The notes under the pieces are model-generated. The model had not been told where the DNA came from, ran no database searches, and saw nothing but the letters and a program-made list of their open reading frames with translations. A DNA stretch of 64,000 nucleotides from Kluyvera ascorbata_C (GTDB taxonomy: Bacteria > Pseudomonadota > Gammaproteobacteria > Enterobacterales > Enterobacteriaceae), in contig NZ_JBIQOI010000002.1 of the NCBI RefSeq assembly GCF_044197065.1, positions 1 to 64,000 on the forward strand. Direction: 5' to 3'. The first letter of the stretch is position 1, and every line of letters starts with the position of its first letter. Below are positions 43,586-52,748 of the stretch, in pieces. Made by a program: the position numbers and the translations under genes.

Positions 43586-44101
43586 ATGCTGGTTTTGCTC
43601 GAAGACAAAATTGCTACCCCGGTGGGGCCGCTTTGGATCCTGTGCGATGAGAATTTTCACCTGCGGGCGATTGAATGGGAAGAGCACAGCGACCGTATGG
43701 AGCAGTTGCTGGACATTCATTACCGTCATGAAGGTTATACGCGTGTCGCTTCCCGTAATCCCGGTGGGTTGAGCCAAAAGCTCGCGGATTACTTTGAAGG
43801 CGACCTGGCCGTGATTGAAACGCTGCCAACGGCGACGGGGGGTACCGACTTCCAGCGTGAAGTCTGGCAGACCCTACGCACCATCCCATGCGGACAGGTT
43901 ATGCATTACGGGCAGCTTGCCGAACAGTTGGGCCGCCCAGGGGCAGCGCGAGCCGTGGGGGCGGCAAACGGGTCTAATCCTGTCAGCATTGTCGTTCCTT
44001 GCCATCGCGTGATTGGACGTAACGGCACCATGACGGGCTATGCGGGTGGCGTACAGCGAAAAGAGTGGCTTTTACGCCATGAAGGCTACCTGCTCCTTTG
44101 A
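43586..44101 (+). CDS. ogt: Methylated-DNA--[protein]-cysteine S-methyltransferase Ogt
   Basis: Repairs O6-alkylguanine and O4-alkylthymine by suicide transfer to a Cys. 171 residues from ATG 43586 (MLVLLEDKIATP), as in E. coli; the longer frame adds unrelated sequence. The active site is SIVVPCHRVIGRNG with the alkyl-acceptor Cys139, and the HTH is GQVMHYGQLAEQLGRPGAARAVG. Confidence 0.96.
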   Translation: MLVLLEDKIATPVGPLWILCDENFHLRAIEWEEHSDRMEQLLDIHYRHEGYTRVASRNPGGLSQKLADYFEGDLAVIETLPTATGGTDFQREVWQTLRTIPCGQVMHYGQLAEQLGRPGAARAVGAANGSNPVSIVVPCHRVIGRNGTMTGYAGGVQRKEWLLRHEGYLLL

Positions 44102-44161
44102 TTTTCTGTGCCTTATAGCCTGGTTATGACATCTGCTTTCACAATCACTCCTGAAAATTCA

Positions 44162-44188
44162 TGAGATATATCAATCGGATATATCTCA
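44162..44188. promoter_or_regulatory. 27-bp palindrome between ogt and fnr
   Basis: TGAGATATATC, loop AATCG, GATATATCTCA: perfect 11-bp arms. It ends 76 bp before the FNR half-site pair. Without a T-run it is more like an operator than a terminator; a weak GGGA/TCCC stem with a T-tract follows at about 44190 and may end ogt transcription. Confidence 0.5.
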
Positions 44189-44263
44189 ATGGGAACTATC
44201 CCTTTTTAATATTGGGTGAATCCCTACGCCGAGACTTACCTGCTCCATAAAAAGATGTTAAAA

Positions 44264-44277
44264 TTGACTAATATCAA
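44264..44277. promoter_or_regulatory. FNR box in the fnr promoter
   Basis: TTGACTAATATCAA matches TTGAT-N4-ATCAA with one mismatch, 20 bp upstream of the fnr ATG. It fits the known anaerobic negative autoregulation of fnr. Confidence 0.8.
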
Positions 44278-44296
44278 TTACGGCTTGAGCAGACCT

Positions 44297-45049
44297 ATGA
44301 TCCCGGAAAAGAGAATTATACGACGCATTCAGTCTGGCGGTTGCGCTATCCATTGTCAGGATTGCAGCATCAGCCAGCTTTGCATCCCGTTCACTCTTAA
44401 TGAGCATGAGCTTGATCAGCTGGATAATATTATCGAGCGCAAAAAGCCCATTCAGAAAGGGCAAACCCTCTTCAAGGCCGGTGATGAACTGAAGTCTCTG
44501 TACGCCATTCGCTCTGGTACTATCAAGAGCTACACCATCACCGAACAGGGCGATGAGCAGATTACGGGCTTCCATCTGGCCGGTGATTTAGTGGGCTTTG
44601 ATGCCATCGGGACAGGCCATCACCCAAGCTTTGCTCAGGCACTGGAAACCTCAATGGTTTGTGAGATCCCGTTCGAAACGCTGGACGATTTATCCGGTAA
44701 GATGCCAAACCTGCGCCAGCAGATGATGCGTCTGATGAGCGGTGAGATCAAAGGCGATCAGGACATGATCCTGTTGCTGTCGAAGAAAAATGCGGAAGAA
44801 CGTCTGGCTGCCTTTATCTACAACCTGTCTCGCCGTTTCGCGCAGCGCGGTTTCTCTCCTCGTGAATTCCGCCTGACGATGACTCGTGGCGATATCGGTA
44901 ACTACCTCGGTCTGACGGTAGAAACCATCAGCCGTCTGCTGGGTCGTTTCCAGAAAAGCGGCATGCTGGCGGTCAAAGGCAAATACATCACCATCGAAAA
45001 CAGCGAGGCGCTGGCGGTGCTGGCGGGTCATTCCCGTAACGTTGCCTGA
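44297..45049 (+). CDS. fnr: Fumarate/nitrate reduction transcriptional regulator FNR
   Basis: Global oxygen-responsive regulator, 250 residues from ATG 44297 (MIPEKRIIRR). The [4Fe-4S] ligands Cys20, Cys23 and Cys29 are in CAIHCQDCSISQLC, and the fourth, Cys122, is in TSMVCEIPFETL. The CRP-like HTH is LTVETISRLLGRFQKSG with the E--SR recognition residues. Almost identical to E. coli FNR except near the C-terminus. A good terminator follows. Confidence 0.98.
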   Translation: MIPEKRIIRRIQSGGCAIHCQDCSISQLCIPFTLNEHELDQLDNIIERKKPIQKGQTLFKAGDELKSLYAIRSGTIKSYTITEQGDEQITGFHLAGDLVGFDAIGTGHHPSFAQALETSMVCEIPFETLDDLSGKMPNLRQQMMRLMSGEIKGDQDMILLLSKKNAEERLAAFIYNLSRRFAQRGFSPREFRLTMTRGDIGNYLGLTVETISRLLGRFQKSGMLAVKGKYITIENSEALAVLAGHSRNVA

Positions 45050-45072
45050 TAGCTTCAGCCCTTTCCTGTCTG

Positions 45073-45098
45073 AAAACCCCGAATTCTCGGGGTTTTTT
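45073..45098 (+). terminator. Rho-independent terminator of fnr
   Basis: AAAACCCCGA, ATTC loop, TCGGGGTTTT continuing into a T-run (45093-45098), 24 bp after the stop. Confidence 0.92.
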
Positions 45099-45279
45099 AT
45101 TGGCTCTGTTAGCCGAAACTCACCCTATTATCCTACTGCTACTCGTGCTCAGCGGTATCTGTCATACGCATCAAATTTATCCTGTTTATTGATCTGGCAA
45201 AGGTTATCCCCTGTTTCATTCTTCATATATGAGTTATCTTTTACTGACAAACTGTGGTTACAGCTGTAAGGAGACCTGT

Positions 45280-46230
45280 ATGGCCAAGTATCAAAATATG
45301 CTCGTTGCTATCGATCCGAACCAGGACGATCAGCCGGCGCTGCGACGCGCTGTCTATCTGCATCAACGGATTGGCGGACGCATCAAAGCCTTTTTGCCCA
45401 TCTATGACTTCTCTTATGAAATGACCACCCTTTTGTCTCCTGACGAGCGCACCGCCATGCGCCAGGGCGTAATTAGCCAGCGAACCGCATGGATCCGCGA
45501 GCAGGCTAAATTCTACCTGGAAGCGGGTGTACCGCTGGAAATTAAAGTGGTGTGGCACAATCGCCCATTCGAAGCGATTATTCAGGAGGTGATCAGCGGT
45601 GGCCACGACCTGATGCTGAAAATGGCCCACCAGCATGACAAGCTGGAGTCGGTCATCTTCACCCCAACCGACTGGCACCTGCTGCGCAAATGCCCTTGTC
45701 CGGTGTGGATGGTGAAAGACCAGCCATGGCCAGAAGGCGGTAAAGCGCTGGTGGCCGTCAACCTCGCCAGCGAAGAGGAATACCACAACGCGCTGAACGA
45801 GAAACTGGTAAAAGAAACGATTGAACTGGCTGAACAGGTTAACCATACCGAGGTTCACCTGATTGGTGCCTATCCTGTCACGCCTATCAATATCGCGATT
45901 GAACTGCCTGATTTTGATCCAAGCGTGTATAACGATGCGATTCGCGGTCAGCACCTGTTGGCGATGAAATCATTGCGTCAGAAATTTGGTATCGACGAAA
46001 AATTCACCCACGTTGAGAAAGGGTTGCCTGAAGAGGTGATCCCGGATCTGGCCGCACATCTGGATGCGGGTATCGTTGTGCTGGGAACGGTTGGCCGTAC
46101 CGGTATTTCCGCGGCGTTCCTTGGTAATACGGCGGAACAGGTCATTGACCACCTGCGCTGCGATCTGCTGGCGATTAAGCCAAATGATTACCAGACGCCG
46201 GTTGAAATGGATGACGAAGAGGACGATTGA
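45280..46230 (+). CDS. uspE: Universal stress protein E
   Basis: A 316-residue tandem universal stress protein, cytoplasmic, involved in stress survival, motility and aggregation in E. coli. Two Usp domains: YQNMLVAIDPNQDDQPALRRA at the N-terminus and a second beginning ALVAVNLASEEEYHN, with the nucleotide-loop-like GTVGRTGISAAFLGNTAEQV near the end. ATG 45280 has TAAGGAGAC upstream. The position after fnr is conserved. Confidence 0.97.
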   Translation: MAKYQNMLVAIDPNQDDQPALRRAVYLHQRIGGRIKAFLPIYDFSYEMTTLLSPDERTAMRQGVISQRTAWIREQAKFYLEAGVPLEIKVVWHNRPFEAIIQEVISGGHDLMLKMAHQHDKLESVIFTPTDWHLLRKCPCPVWMVKDQPWPEGGKALVAVNLASEEEYHNALNEKLVKETIELAEQVNHTEVHLIGAYPVTPINIAIELPDFDPSVYNDAIRGQHLLAMKSLRQKFGIDEKFTHVEKGLPEEVIPDLAAHLDAGIVVLGTVGRTGISAAFLGNTAEQVIDHLRCDLLAIKPNDYQTPVEMDDEEDD

Positions 46231-46249
46231 CGGTCCTGGTGAGGGTATT

Positions 46250-46277
46250 AAAAAAACCGGCTGAGCCGGTTTTTTTA
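46250..46277. terminator. Bidirectional terminator after uspE
   Basis: AACCGGC-TGA-GCCGGTT, flanked by A-tract and T-tract, 20 bp after the uspE stop; can also end leftward transcription of the small gene to the right. Confidence 0.92.
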
Positions 46278-46293
46278 TGTCTGATGTAAGTTC

Positions 46294-46322
46294 CCCGGCA
46301 TCGCATTTCTCGGCCGGGCTAC
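46294..46322. repeat. REP-like palindrome
   Basis: CCCGGC, 13-base centre, GCCGGG and CTAC; same type as at 26275 and 42390. Confidence 0.6.
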
Positions 46323-46336
46323 CTATCACACACCTA

Positions 46337-46525
46337 TCAGTGGAGCCCTAGTCGCCAGGCAAAATCGATTTCTTCTTTGAGCTCAATGGCGGAAAGCGAC
46401 ATCAGGTCGGCAAATTCCAGCTCAAGCTGCTTAACGCGTTTCAGGTACTGCGCGGGGGTTAAAGGCGTGGTTTCACGGCGGAGATATTCGATGGCCAGTT
46501 GTGCAGGCGATAACAAGGTATCCAT
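46337..46525 (-). CDS. YdiH-like small protein
   Basis: A 62-residue small soluble protein. LSPAQLAIEYLRRETTPLTP, then KQLELEFADLMSLSAIELKE and FAWRLGLH, is strongly similar to E. coli YdiH (62 residues, unknown function) as I remember it. GAGGAAGTT precedes the ATG. In E. coli ydiH lies elsewhere, so either this is the relocated orthologue or a paralogue. Predicted all-helical. Confidence 0.8.
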   Translation of the reverse strand: MDTLLSPAQLAIEYLRRETTPLTPAQYLKRVKQLELEFADLMSLSAIELKEEIDFAWRLGLH

Positions 46526-46610
46526 AACTTCCTCTTAGGTGTGGACGACTTGAAGTAGTATAACACCGTTGAGTGTGCAATTTTTGACCAAAAGCAATCA
46601 AGAGACAAAT

Positions 46611-46645
46611 AAAAAAGCCGCCGGTCTGTTTTGACCCGACGGCTT
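46611..46645 (-). terminator. Terminator of pntAB
   Basis: On the minus strand a GCCGTCGGG/CCGGCGGC-type stem with a purine-rich loop is followed by TTTTTT, 18 bp after the pntB stop. Confidence 0.85.
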
Positions 46646-46662
46646 CATTTTTAAACGACCAA

Positions 46663-48051
46663 TCAGAGCGCTTTCAGAATCGCATCTACGCTTGCTTTAG
46701 CATCACCAAAGAGCATAGAGGTGTTCTCTTTAAAGAACAGCGGGTTCTGCACGCCAGCATAGCCCGTGTTCATTGAGCGCTTGAAGACGATAACGTTCTG
46801 CGCCTTCCACACTTCCAGAACCGGCATCCCGGCAATTGGGCTCTTCGGATCGTCCTGCGCGGCTGGGTTAACGGTGTCGTTCGCACCGATAACCAGCACC
46901 GTGTCGGTATCGGAGAAGTCGTCGTTAATCTCGTCCATCTCCAGCACGATATCGTAAGGCACCTTCGCTTCCGCCAGCAGCACGTTCATATGGCCCGGCA
47001 AACGCCCGGCAACCGGGTGGATACCGAAACGTACCTTAATGCCGCGTGCGCGCAGCTTCTCGGTGATTTCAGCCACCGGATACTGCGCCTGCGCCACCGC
47101 CATACCGTAGCCTGGAGTGATGATAACCGTGTGGGAGTTTTTCAGCATTTCAGCGGTTTCTTCCGCAGTGATTTCACGGTGCTCGCCGACTTCTTCGTCG
47201 CTACCGGTAGAGGAACCATCAGTACCAAAGCCACCGGCAATAACACTAAAGAACGAACGGTTCATCGCTTTACACATGATGTACGACAGGATGGCACCTG
47301 AAGAACCTACCAGCGCACCGGTCACGATCAGCAGGTCGTTGCTGAGCATAAAGCCCGCAGCTGCCGCCGCCCAACCGGAGTAGGAGTTCAGCATAGAGAC
47401 CACCACTGGCATATCTGCACCACCGATCGAGGCGACCAGGTGCCAGCCAAAGGCCAGCGCGATAACGGTCATCACCAGCAGACACAGCACCTGAGTCCCG
47501 ACGCTATCGGTACGAACGAACGCCACCAGCAGCAGGAATGAGACCACCAGCGCCGCAAGGTTCAGCTTATGACGGTTTGGCAGCATCAGCGGCTTAGACG
47601 ACATTTTGCCGCACAGCTTGCCGAACGCCACGATAGAACCAGTAAAGGTCACCGCACCGATGAAGATACCGAGGAACACTTCGGTCAGGTGAATATTGAC
47701 CAGAATCTGCTCCATGCCGGTTTCGTGCTGCAGGTAGCTGTTAAAGCCCACCAGCACCGCCGCCAGGCCGACGAAGCTGTGCAGAACCGCTACCAGCTCC
47801 GGCATTTCGGTCATTTCCACTTTCTTCGCCAGGCGAATACCGATCGCGCCACCGATGATCATCGCCAGCAGGATCCACGCCACGTTGCTGGTATCCGGCC
47901 CGAAGATGGTTGCCACCAGCGCAATGGCCATACCGGCCATACCGTAGTAGTTGCCCTGCTGTGACGTTTCGTGTTTGGACAGCCCTGCAAGGCTAAAAAT
48001 AAACAGGATAGCGGCAACAATGTATGCAGCTGTAACTAATCCTCCAGACAT
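46663..48051 (-). CDS. pntB: NAD(P) transhydrogenase subunit beta
   Basis: Membrane subunit of the proton-translocating transhydrogenase, 462 residues as in E. coli. N-terminal multi-helix domain (about nine helices), then a soluble NADP-binding dIII domain with VIITPGYGMAVAQAQYPVAEI and the VLVIGANDTVNPAAQDDP loop. It works with PntA to make NADPH from NADH using the proton gradient. Ten bases after pntA. Confidence 0.98.
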   Translation of the reverse strand: MSGGLVTAAYIVAAILFIFSLAGLSKHETSQQGNYYGMAGMAIALVATIFGPDTSNVAWILLAMIIGGAIGIRLAKKVEMTEMPELVAVLHSFVGLAAVLVGFNSYLQHETGMEQILVNIHLTEVFLGIFIGAVTFTGSIVAFGKLCGKMSSKPLMLPNRHKLNLAALVVSFLLLVAFVRTDSVGTQVLCLLVMTVIALAFGWHLVASIGGADMPVVVSMLNSYSGWAAAAAGFMLSNDLLIVTGALVGSSGAILSYIMCKAMNRSFFSVIAGGFGTDGSSTGSDEEVGEHREITAEETAEMLKNSHTVIITPGYGMAVAQAQYPVAEITEKLRARGIKVRFGIHPVAGRLPGHMNVLLAEAKVPYDIVLEMDEINDDFSDTDTVLVIGANDTVNPAAQDDPKSPIAGMPVLEVWKAQNVIVFKRSMNTGYAGVQNPLFFKENTSMLFGDAKASVDAILKAL

Positions 48052-48061
48052 GTGCTACCCC

Positions 48062-49591
48062 TTATCCTTTGCGGAACATTTTCAGCATGCGCTGAGTGAC
48101 GGTGAAACCACCAAAAATATTAATGCTGGCGATCAATACCGCGATAAAACTCAGGAAGCTGACCCAGCCACCATGGCCAATCTGCAGGAGCGCCCCGACC
48201 ACAATAATGCCAGAGATGGCATTGGTGACCGACATCAGCGGCGTGTGTAAGGCATGAGACACGTTCCACACCACGTAATAACCCACTACGCAGGACAGCG
48301 CGAACACCGTAAAGTGACCGAGAAACTCTTTTGGCGCGACGTTCGCCAGCCAACCAAACAGAATAATCACCAGCGCCATCAGCGCGTACTTGCGCCATGG
48401 TGAAGCCGGTTTAGCCGCTTCTTTTGGCTCTTCAACCACTTTTTTCGCCGCCTGAGGCTGCGCAGAAACCTGAATCGGCGGTGCCGGCCAGGTGACTTCG
48501 CCTTCGCGGATCACGGTCACGCCGCGAACCACGACGTCGTCAAAGTCGATGGTGACGTTACCGTCTTTCTCTTTGCACAGCAGCTTCAGCAGGTTAACCA
48601 GGTTGGTACCGTACAGCTGGGAGGATTGCGTTGGCAGACGACCAGCAAGGTCGGTATAACCAATAACCTTCACGCCGTTTGGCGTGGTGACGATTTGGTT
48701 CGCCACGGTGTATTCGCAGTTACCGCCGTTTTGCGCCGCCAGGTCAACAATCACGCTGCCCGGGGTCATGGAGTCCACCATTTCACGGGTGATCAGTTTC
48801 GGTGCCGGTTTACCCGGGATCAACGCCGTGGTGACAATGATGTCGACCTCTTTTGCCTGCGCGGCAAACAGCGCCATTTCCGCCGCGATAAACGCTTCGG
48901 ACATCACTTTAGCGTAGCCATCACCGCTGCCCGCTTCTTCTTTGAAGTCCAGCTCAAGGAACTCGGCGCCCATACTCTGCACCTGTTCTTTAACTTCTGG
49001 ACGCGTATCGAAGGCGCGGACAATCGCACCGAGGCTGTTCGCAGCGCCAATCGCCGCAAGGCCTGCGACGCCCGCACCAATCACCATCACTTTTGCCGGA
49101 GGGACTTTACCCGCCGCGGTGATCTGGCCGGTGAAGAAGCGACCAAATTCATGAGCCGCTTCAACAATCGCACGGTAGCCGGCGATATTGGCCATCGAGC
49201 TTAAGGCATCGAGGGACTGCGCGCGGGAAATGCGCGGCACGGAGTCCATCGCCATGACGTTAATGCCACGGGCGGCCAGCTTCTCCATCAGCGGAGCGTT
49301 TTGCGCAGGCCAGATAAAGCTAATCAGCGTCGTGCCCGGATTCAGCAGCGTAATTTCTTCATCCAGCGGCGCATTTACTTTGAGGATAACCTCTGACTGC
49401 CAGACTGCGTCGCCTGTGACGATTTCTGCCCCAGCCTGAACAAATGCCTCATCATCAAAACTTGCCAGTTTTCCTGCACCACTTTCAATTGCCACGCTGA
49501 AACCGAGCTTAAGCAGCTGATCCACCGTCTTCGGTGTTGCTGCGACTCGCGTTTCCTGGGCCCACCTCTCTTTTGGTACACCAATACGCAT
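48062..49591 (-). CDS. pntA: NAD(P) transhydrogenase subunit alpha
   Basis: A 509-residue subunit with the NAD-binding dI domain (MRIGVPKERWAQETRVAATP, VMVIGAGVAGLAAIGAANSLGA) and a C-terminal membrane part of about four helices. First gene of pntAB. Divergent from ydgH with a 523-bp intergenic region. Confidence 0.98.
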   Translation of the reverse strand: MRIGVPKERWAQETRVAATPKTVDQLLKLGFSVAIESGAGKLASFDDEAFVQAGAEIVTGDAVWQSEVILKVNAPLDEEITLLNPGTTLISFIWPAQNAPLMEKLAARGINVMAMDSVPRISRAQSLDALSSMANIAGYRAIVEAAHEFGRFFTGQITAAGKVPPAKVMVIGAGVAGLAAIGAANSLGAIVRAFDTRPEVKEQVQSMGAEFLELDFKEEAGSGDGYAKVMSEAFIAAEMALFAAQAKEVDIIVTTALIPGKPAPKLITREMVDSMTPGSVIVDLAAQNGGNCEYTVANQIVTTPNGVKVIGYTDLAGRLPTQSSQLYGTNLVNLLKLLCKEKDGNVTIDFDDVVVRGVTVIREGEVTWPAPPIQVSAQPQAAKKVVEEPKEAAKPASPWRKYALMALVIILFGWLANVAPKEFLGHFTVFALSCVVGYYVVWNVSHALHTPLMSVTNAISGIIVVGALLQIGHGGWVSFLSFIAVLIASINIFGGFTVTQRMLKMFRKG

Positions 49592-50114
49592 AACTATTCC
49601 CTTACATCGGTTTTTATTTGATGGTTTGCTATTTTGTCAGTGTGTTGCGGATGACCCGTAAGCGAACAAACAGGCGAGCAACCTGAATAAATAAAACAGT
49701 AACAAACTGTCTATAACCTACTGAAAATCACGATTGTGATCTAGCTCCGGAAAACACTATTTTTGCATTAAATGCCAAACACCGAGTGATGACGGTTACA
49801 AACAGCGATATTTACCCCGATTTGTTTAGCGAGCCTCATAATTCGCTTCATCGACGAGTGAAAACATGATTTTTTGCGGACAGGATATGCGAATTAACAT
49901 TCCATTAACTTAAAAAAGTCATATAGTTGACCGGTTTTTCTGGTCAAGCGCCCGTTTTTTCAACATATCAGGAAAAGTTATCCAAAACCGTCATCGAGTT
50001 CGCATCTGAAGTGAAAAATGACGCAGACAGTAGCGTCATTTCAATGCCATAATCAGGCGTTTCCCGTTTACAACATTTCCGATTTTGGTTTGCGCAAGGC
50101 GAAGGATTATTTTT
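49592..50114. promoter_or_regulatory. Long pntA-ydgH intergenic region with two inverted repeats
   Basis: No gene is supported in this 523-bp gap. It is AT-rich and holds TTGACC-N9-GGTCAA (49927-49947) and AATGACGC-N8-GCGTCATT (50017-50040), both perfect. The second is followed on the minus strand by TTTC, so it could end a leftward transcript or act as an operator for ydgH, 75 bp away. Confidence 0.45.
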
Positions 50115-51065
50115 ATGAAGCTTAAGAACACCCTCCTCGTGTCCGCCATGCTGTCTGCCGCGGCCTTGTCCGCTCATGCAGCTACCGAGCTGACCCCGGA
50201 GCAAGCGTCCGCACTGAAGCCATACGACCGCGTTGTCGTGACCGGCCGTTTTAACTCCATTGGCGATGCCGTCAATGCAGTTTCCCGTAAAGCGGACAAA
50301 GAAGGCGCGGCCTCCTTTTATGTTGTCGATACCTCAGATTTCGCCAGCAGCGGGAACTGGCGCGTAACGGCCGATTTCTATAAAGCCGATGCAGGCAAAG
50401 CGGATGCGCCTAAGAACCGCGTCATCAACGGTATTGTAGAACTGCCAAAAGATCAGGCCGTTGCCCTGGTGCCTTACGACACCGTTACCGTGCAGGGCTT
50501 CTACCGCAGCCAGCCAGAAGTGAACGATGCCATCACCAAAGCCGCAAAAGCCAAAGGCGCCGCTTCCTTCTTTATCGTTCGTCAGGTTGATGCCAACGAC
50601 GGCGGCAACCAGCGCGTCACCGCCTACATTTATAAAGCCGATGCGGAAAAACGTGTGCTGCAGAGCCCGGATGCAATTCCTGCTGACTCCGACGCAGGTC
50701 GTAAAGCCCTGGCCGCAGGCGGTGAAGCCGCTAAACAGGTTGAAATCCCAGGCGTTGCTACCACCGCTGCCGTAGGTTCAGGCACCGGCGTAGGCCGGTT
50801 CTTCGAAACCCAGTCCTCTAAGGGTGGACGTTACAGCGTCACGCTGCCAGACGGCACAAAAGTTGAAGAGCTGAACAAAATCGCTGCTGCACAGATGGTG
50901 CCGTTCGACAGCGTCAAGTTCACCGGCAACTACGGCAACATGACCGAAGTGTCCTATCAGGTAGCCAAACGTGCTGCCAAGAAAGGCGCGAAGTACTACC
51001 ACATTACGCGTCAGTGGCAAGAGCGTGGCGGCAACGTCACCATCAGCGCCGACCTGTACAAGTAA
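50115..51065 (+). CDS. ydgH: Periplasmic DUF1471-repeat protein YdgH
   Basis: A 316-residue exported protein (E. coli YdgH 314). Signal peptide MKLKNTLLVSAMLSAAALSA with an AHA-A cleavage site, then three YhcN/DUF1471 repeats, each beginning YDRVVVTG, YDTVTVQG or FDSVKFTG and ending in WRVTADFYK, QRVTAYIYK or VTISADLYK. ATG 50115 has AAGGA upstream. The family is linked to stress and biofilm; the exact role is unclear. Confidence 0.95.
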   Translation: MKLKNTLLVSAMLSAAALSAHAATELTPEQASALKPYDRVVVTGRFNSIGDAVNAVSRKADKEGAASFYVVDTSDFASSGNWRVTADFYKADAGKADAPKNRVINGIVELPKDQAVALVPYDTVTVQGFYRSQPEVNDAITKAAKAKGAASFFIVRQVDANDGGNQRVTAYIYKADAEKRVLQSPDAIPADSDAGRKALAAGGEAAKQVEIPGVATTAAVGSGTGVGRFFETQSSKGGRYSVTLPDGTKVEELNKIAAAQMVPFDSVKFTGNYGNMTEVSYQVAKRAAKKGAKYYHITRQWQERGGNVTISADLYK

Positions 51066-51070
51066 TCATA

Positions 51071-51100
51071 AAAAGCCGGTGAATCTATCACCGGCTTTTT
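51071..51100 (+). terminator. Terminator of ydgH
   Basis: AAAAGCCGGTGA, short loop, TCACCGGCTTTTT, six bases after the stop. Confidence 0.93.
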
Positions 51101-51326
51101 CCATCATCACACGCTCGTTCTGGCATTCGCCCATTTTTACACCAGCACCAACGCCCGAACATTCCATTTTTATTCCCCAAAATCCATTATCGCGACTTTT
51201 TAAGACATACATTGTTGCATGTATGCACTGCTCTCCGTAAAATCGCCGCCTCAGCGCAATCCTCCATTTTTATGCGATTTCGCCAAATAAATATTCTGGT
51301 TCGTCTTCTTCCACAACAGGATTCAC

Positions 51327-52709
51327 ATGGAAAAGAAATTAGGGCTTAGTGCTCTGACGGCACTGGTTCTGAGCTCTATGCTCGGGGCGGGCGTTTTTAG
51401 TCTGCCGCAAAACATGGCGGAAGTTGCCAGCCCTGCCGCGCTGCTGATTGGCTGGGCGATTACTGGCGTGGGCATTCTGTTCCTGGCTATCGCGATGCTG
51501 GTGCTGACCCGTATTCGCCCGGATCTCGACGGCGGCATCTTTACCTACGCGCGCGAAGGTTTCGGCGAACTGATCGGTTTTTGCTCCGCATGGGGTTATT
51601 GGCTGTGCGCGGTAATTGCTAACGTGTCGTATCTGGTCATTGTCTTCTCCGCGCTGAGCTTCTTTACCGATACGCCCGAACTGCGCTTTTTCGGCGATGG
51701 CAATACCTGGCAGTCCATCGTTGGCGCGTCGGTTCTGCTGTGGGTGGTCCATTTTCTGGTGCTCCGCGGCGTGCAGACCGCCGCTGGCATTAACCTGGTG
51801 GCAACGCTCGCGAAGCTGGTGCCGCTGGGGCTGTTTATCGTTCTTGCCGCCATTGCCTTCAACAGCGACACCTTCACCCTGGATTTCCACGGCATTGATT
51901 TAGGCGTGCCGGTCTGGGAGCAGGTGAAAAATACCATGCTGATTACTCTGTGGGTATTTATCGGCGTGGAAGGCGCGGTGGTGGTTTCCGCTCGTGCCCG
52001 TAATAAAAAGGATGTCGGCCGCGCGACGCTGCTGGCCGTGATTTCCGCGCTGGGCGTCTATTTGCTGGTTACGCTGCTGTCGATGGGCGTGGTCCCGCGC
52101 CCAGAACTCGCGGAAATGCGTAACCCGTCGATGGCAGGCCTGATGGTGCGCATGATGGGCTCATGGGGCGAAGTGGTGATTGCTGCCGGGCTGATTGTCT
52201 CGGTCTGCGGCGCGTACCTGAGCTGGACGATTATGGCGGCGGAAGTCCCGCTGCTGGCCGCTACGCATAAGGCATTCCCGCGTATTTTTGCGCGCCAGAA
52301 TGCGAATAACGCACCATCGGCGTCGCTCTGGTTGACTAATATTAGCGTTCAGGCAAGTCTGGTGCTGATCTGGCTAACCAGCTCAGACTACAATACGCTG
52401 CTGACCATCGCCTCTGAAATGATCCTCGTTCCCTATTTCCTGGTCGGCGCATTCCTGCTAAAAATTGCGAATCGTCCGTTACATAAGGTAATTGGTGTCG
52501 GCGCTTGTGTTTATGGCTTATGGTTATTGTATGCTTCTGGCCCCATGCACCTGCTGCTGTCGGTCGTACTCTATGCACCGGGGCTATTGGTCTTTATTTA
52601 TGCGCGCCGCACCCATGTCGACAACGTCATGTTGAAGCGTCGCGAACTGGCATTAATTGGTTTGCTTCTGGTTGCCGCCGTACCGGCAACATGGATGCTG
52701 GTGGGGTGA
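51327..52709 (+). CDS. arcD: APC-family arginine/ornithine antiporter-like protein (YdgI/ArcD)
   Basis: A 460-residue twelve-helix APC transporter, orthologous to E. coli YdgI. It starts LGLSALTALVLSSMLGAGVFSLPQ, the family helix-1 motif with GAG substrate loop, and has the conserved WVFIGVEGAVVVSARA in helix 6. Annotated by homology as an arginine:ornithine exchanger; no arginine deiminase genes are near, so the substrate is inferred. The 260-bp upstream gap has a TGCAT-GT-ATGCA palindrome near 51213. Confidence 0.9.
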   Translation: MEKKLGLSALTALVLSSMLGAGVFSLPQNMAEVASPAALLIGWAITGVGILFLAIAMLVLTRIRPDLDGGIFTYAREGFGELIGFCSAWGYWLCAVIANVSYLVIVFSALSFFTDTPELRFFGDGNTWQSIVGASVLLWVVHFLVLRGVQTAAGINLVATLAKLVPLGLFIVLAAIAFNSDTFTLDFHGIDLGVPVWEQVKNTMLITLWVFIGVEGAVVVSARARNKKDVGRATLLAVISALGVYLLVTLLSMGVVPRPELAEMRNPSMAGLMVRMMGSWGEVVIAAGLIVSVCGAYLSWTIMAAEVPLLAATHKAFPRIFARQNANNAPSASLWLTNISVQASLVLIWLTSSDYNTLLTIASEMILVPYFLVGAFLLKIANRPLHKVIGVGACVYGLWLLYASGPMHLLLSVVLYAPGLLVFIYARRTHVDNVMLKRRELALIGLLLVAAVPATWMLVG

Positions 52710-52748
52710 CGCGCGTGGCCCCATCGTCTGCAATATAAGGAGAGTACG

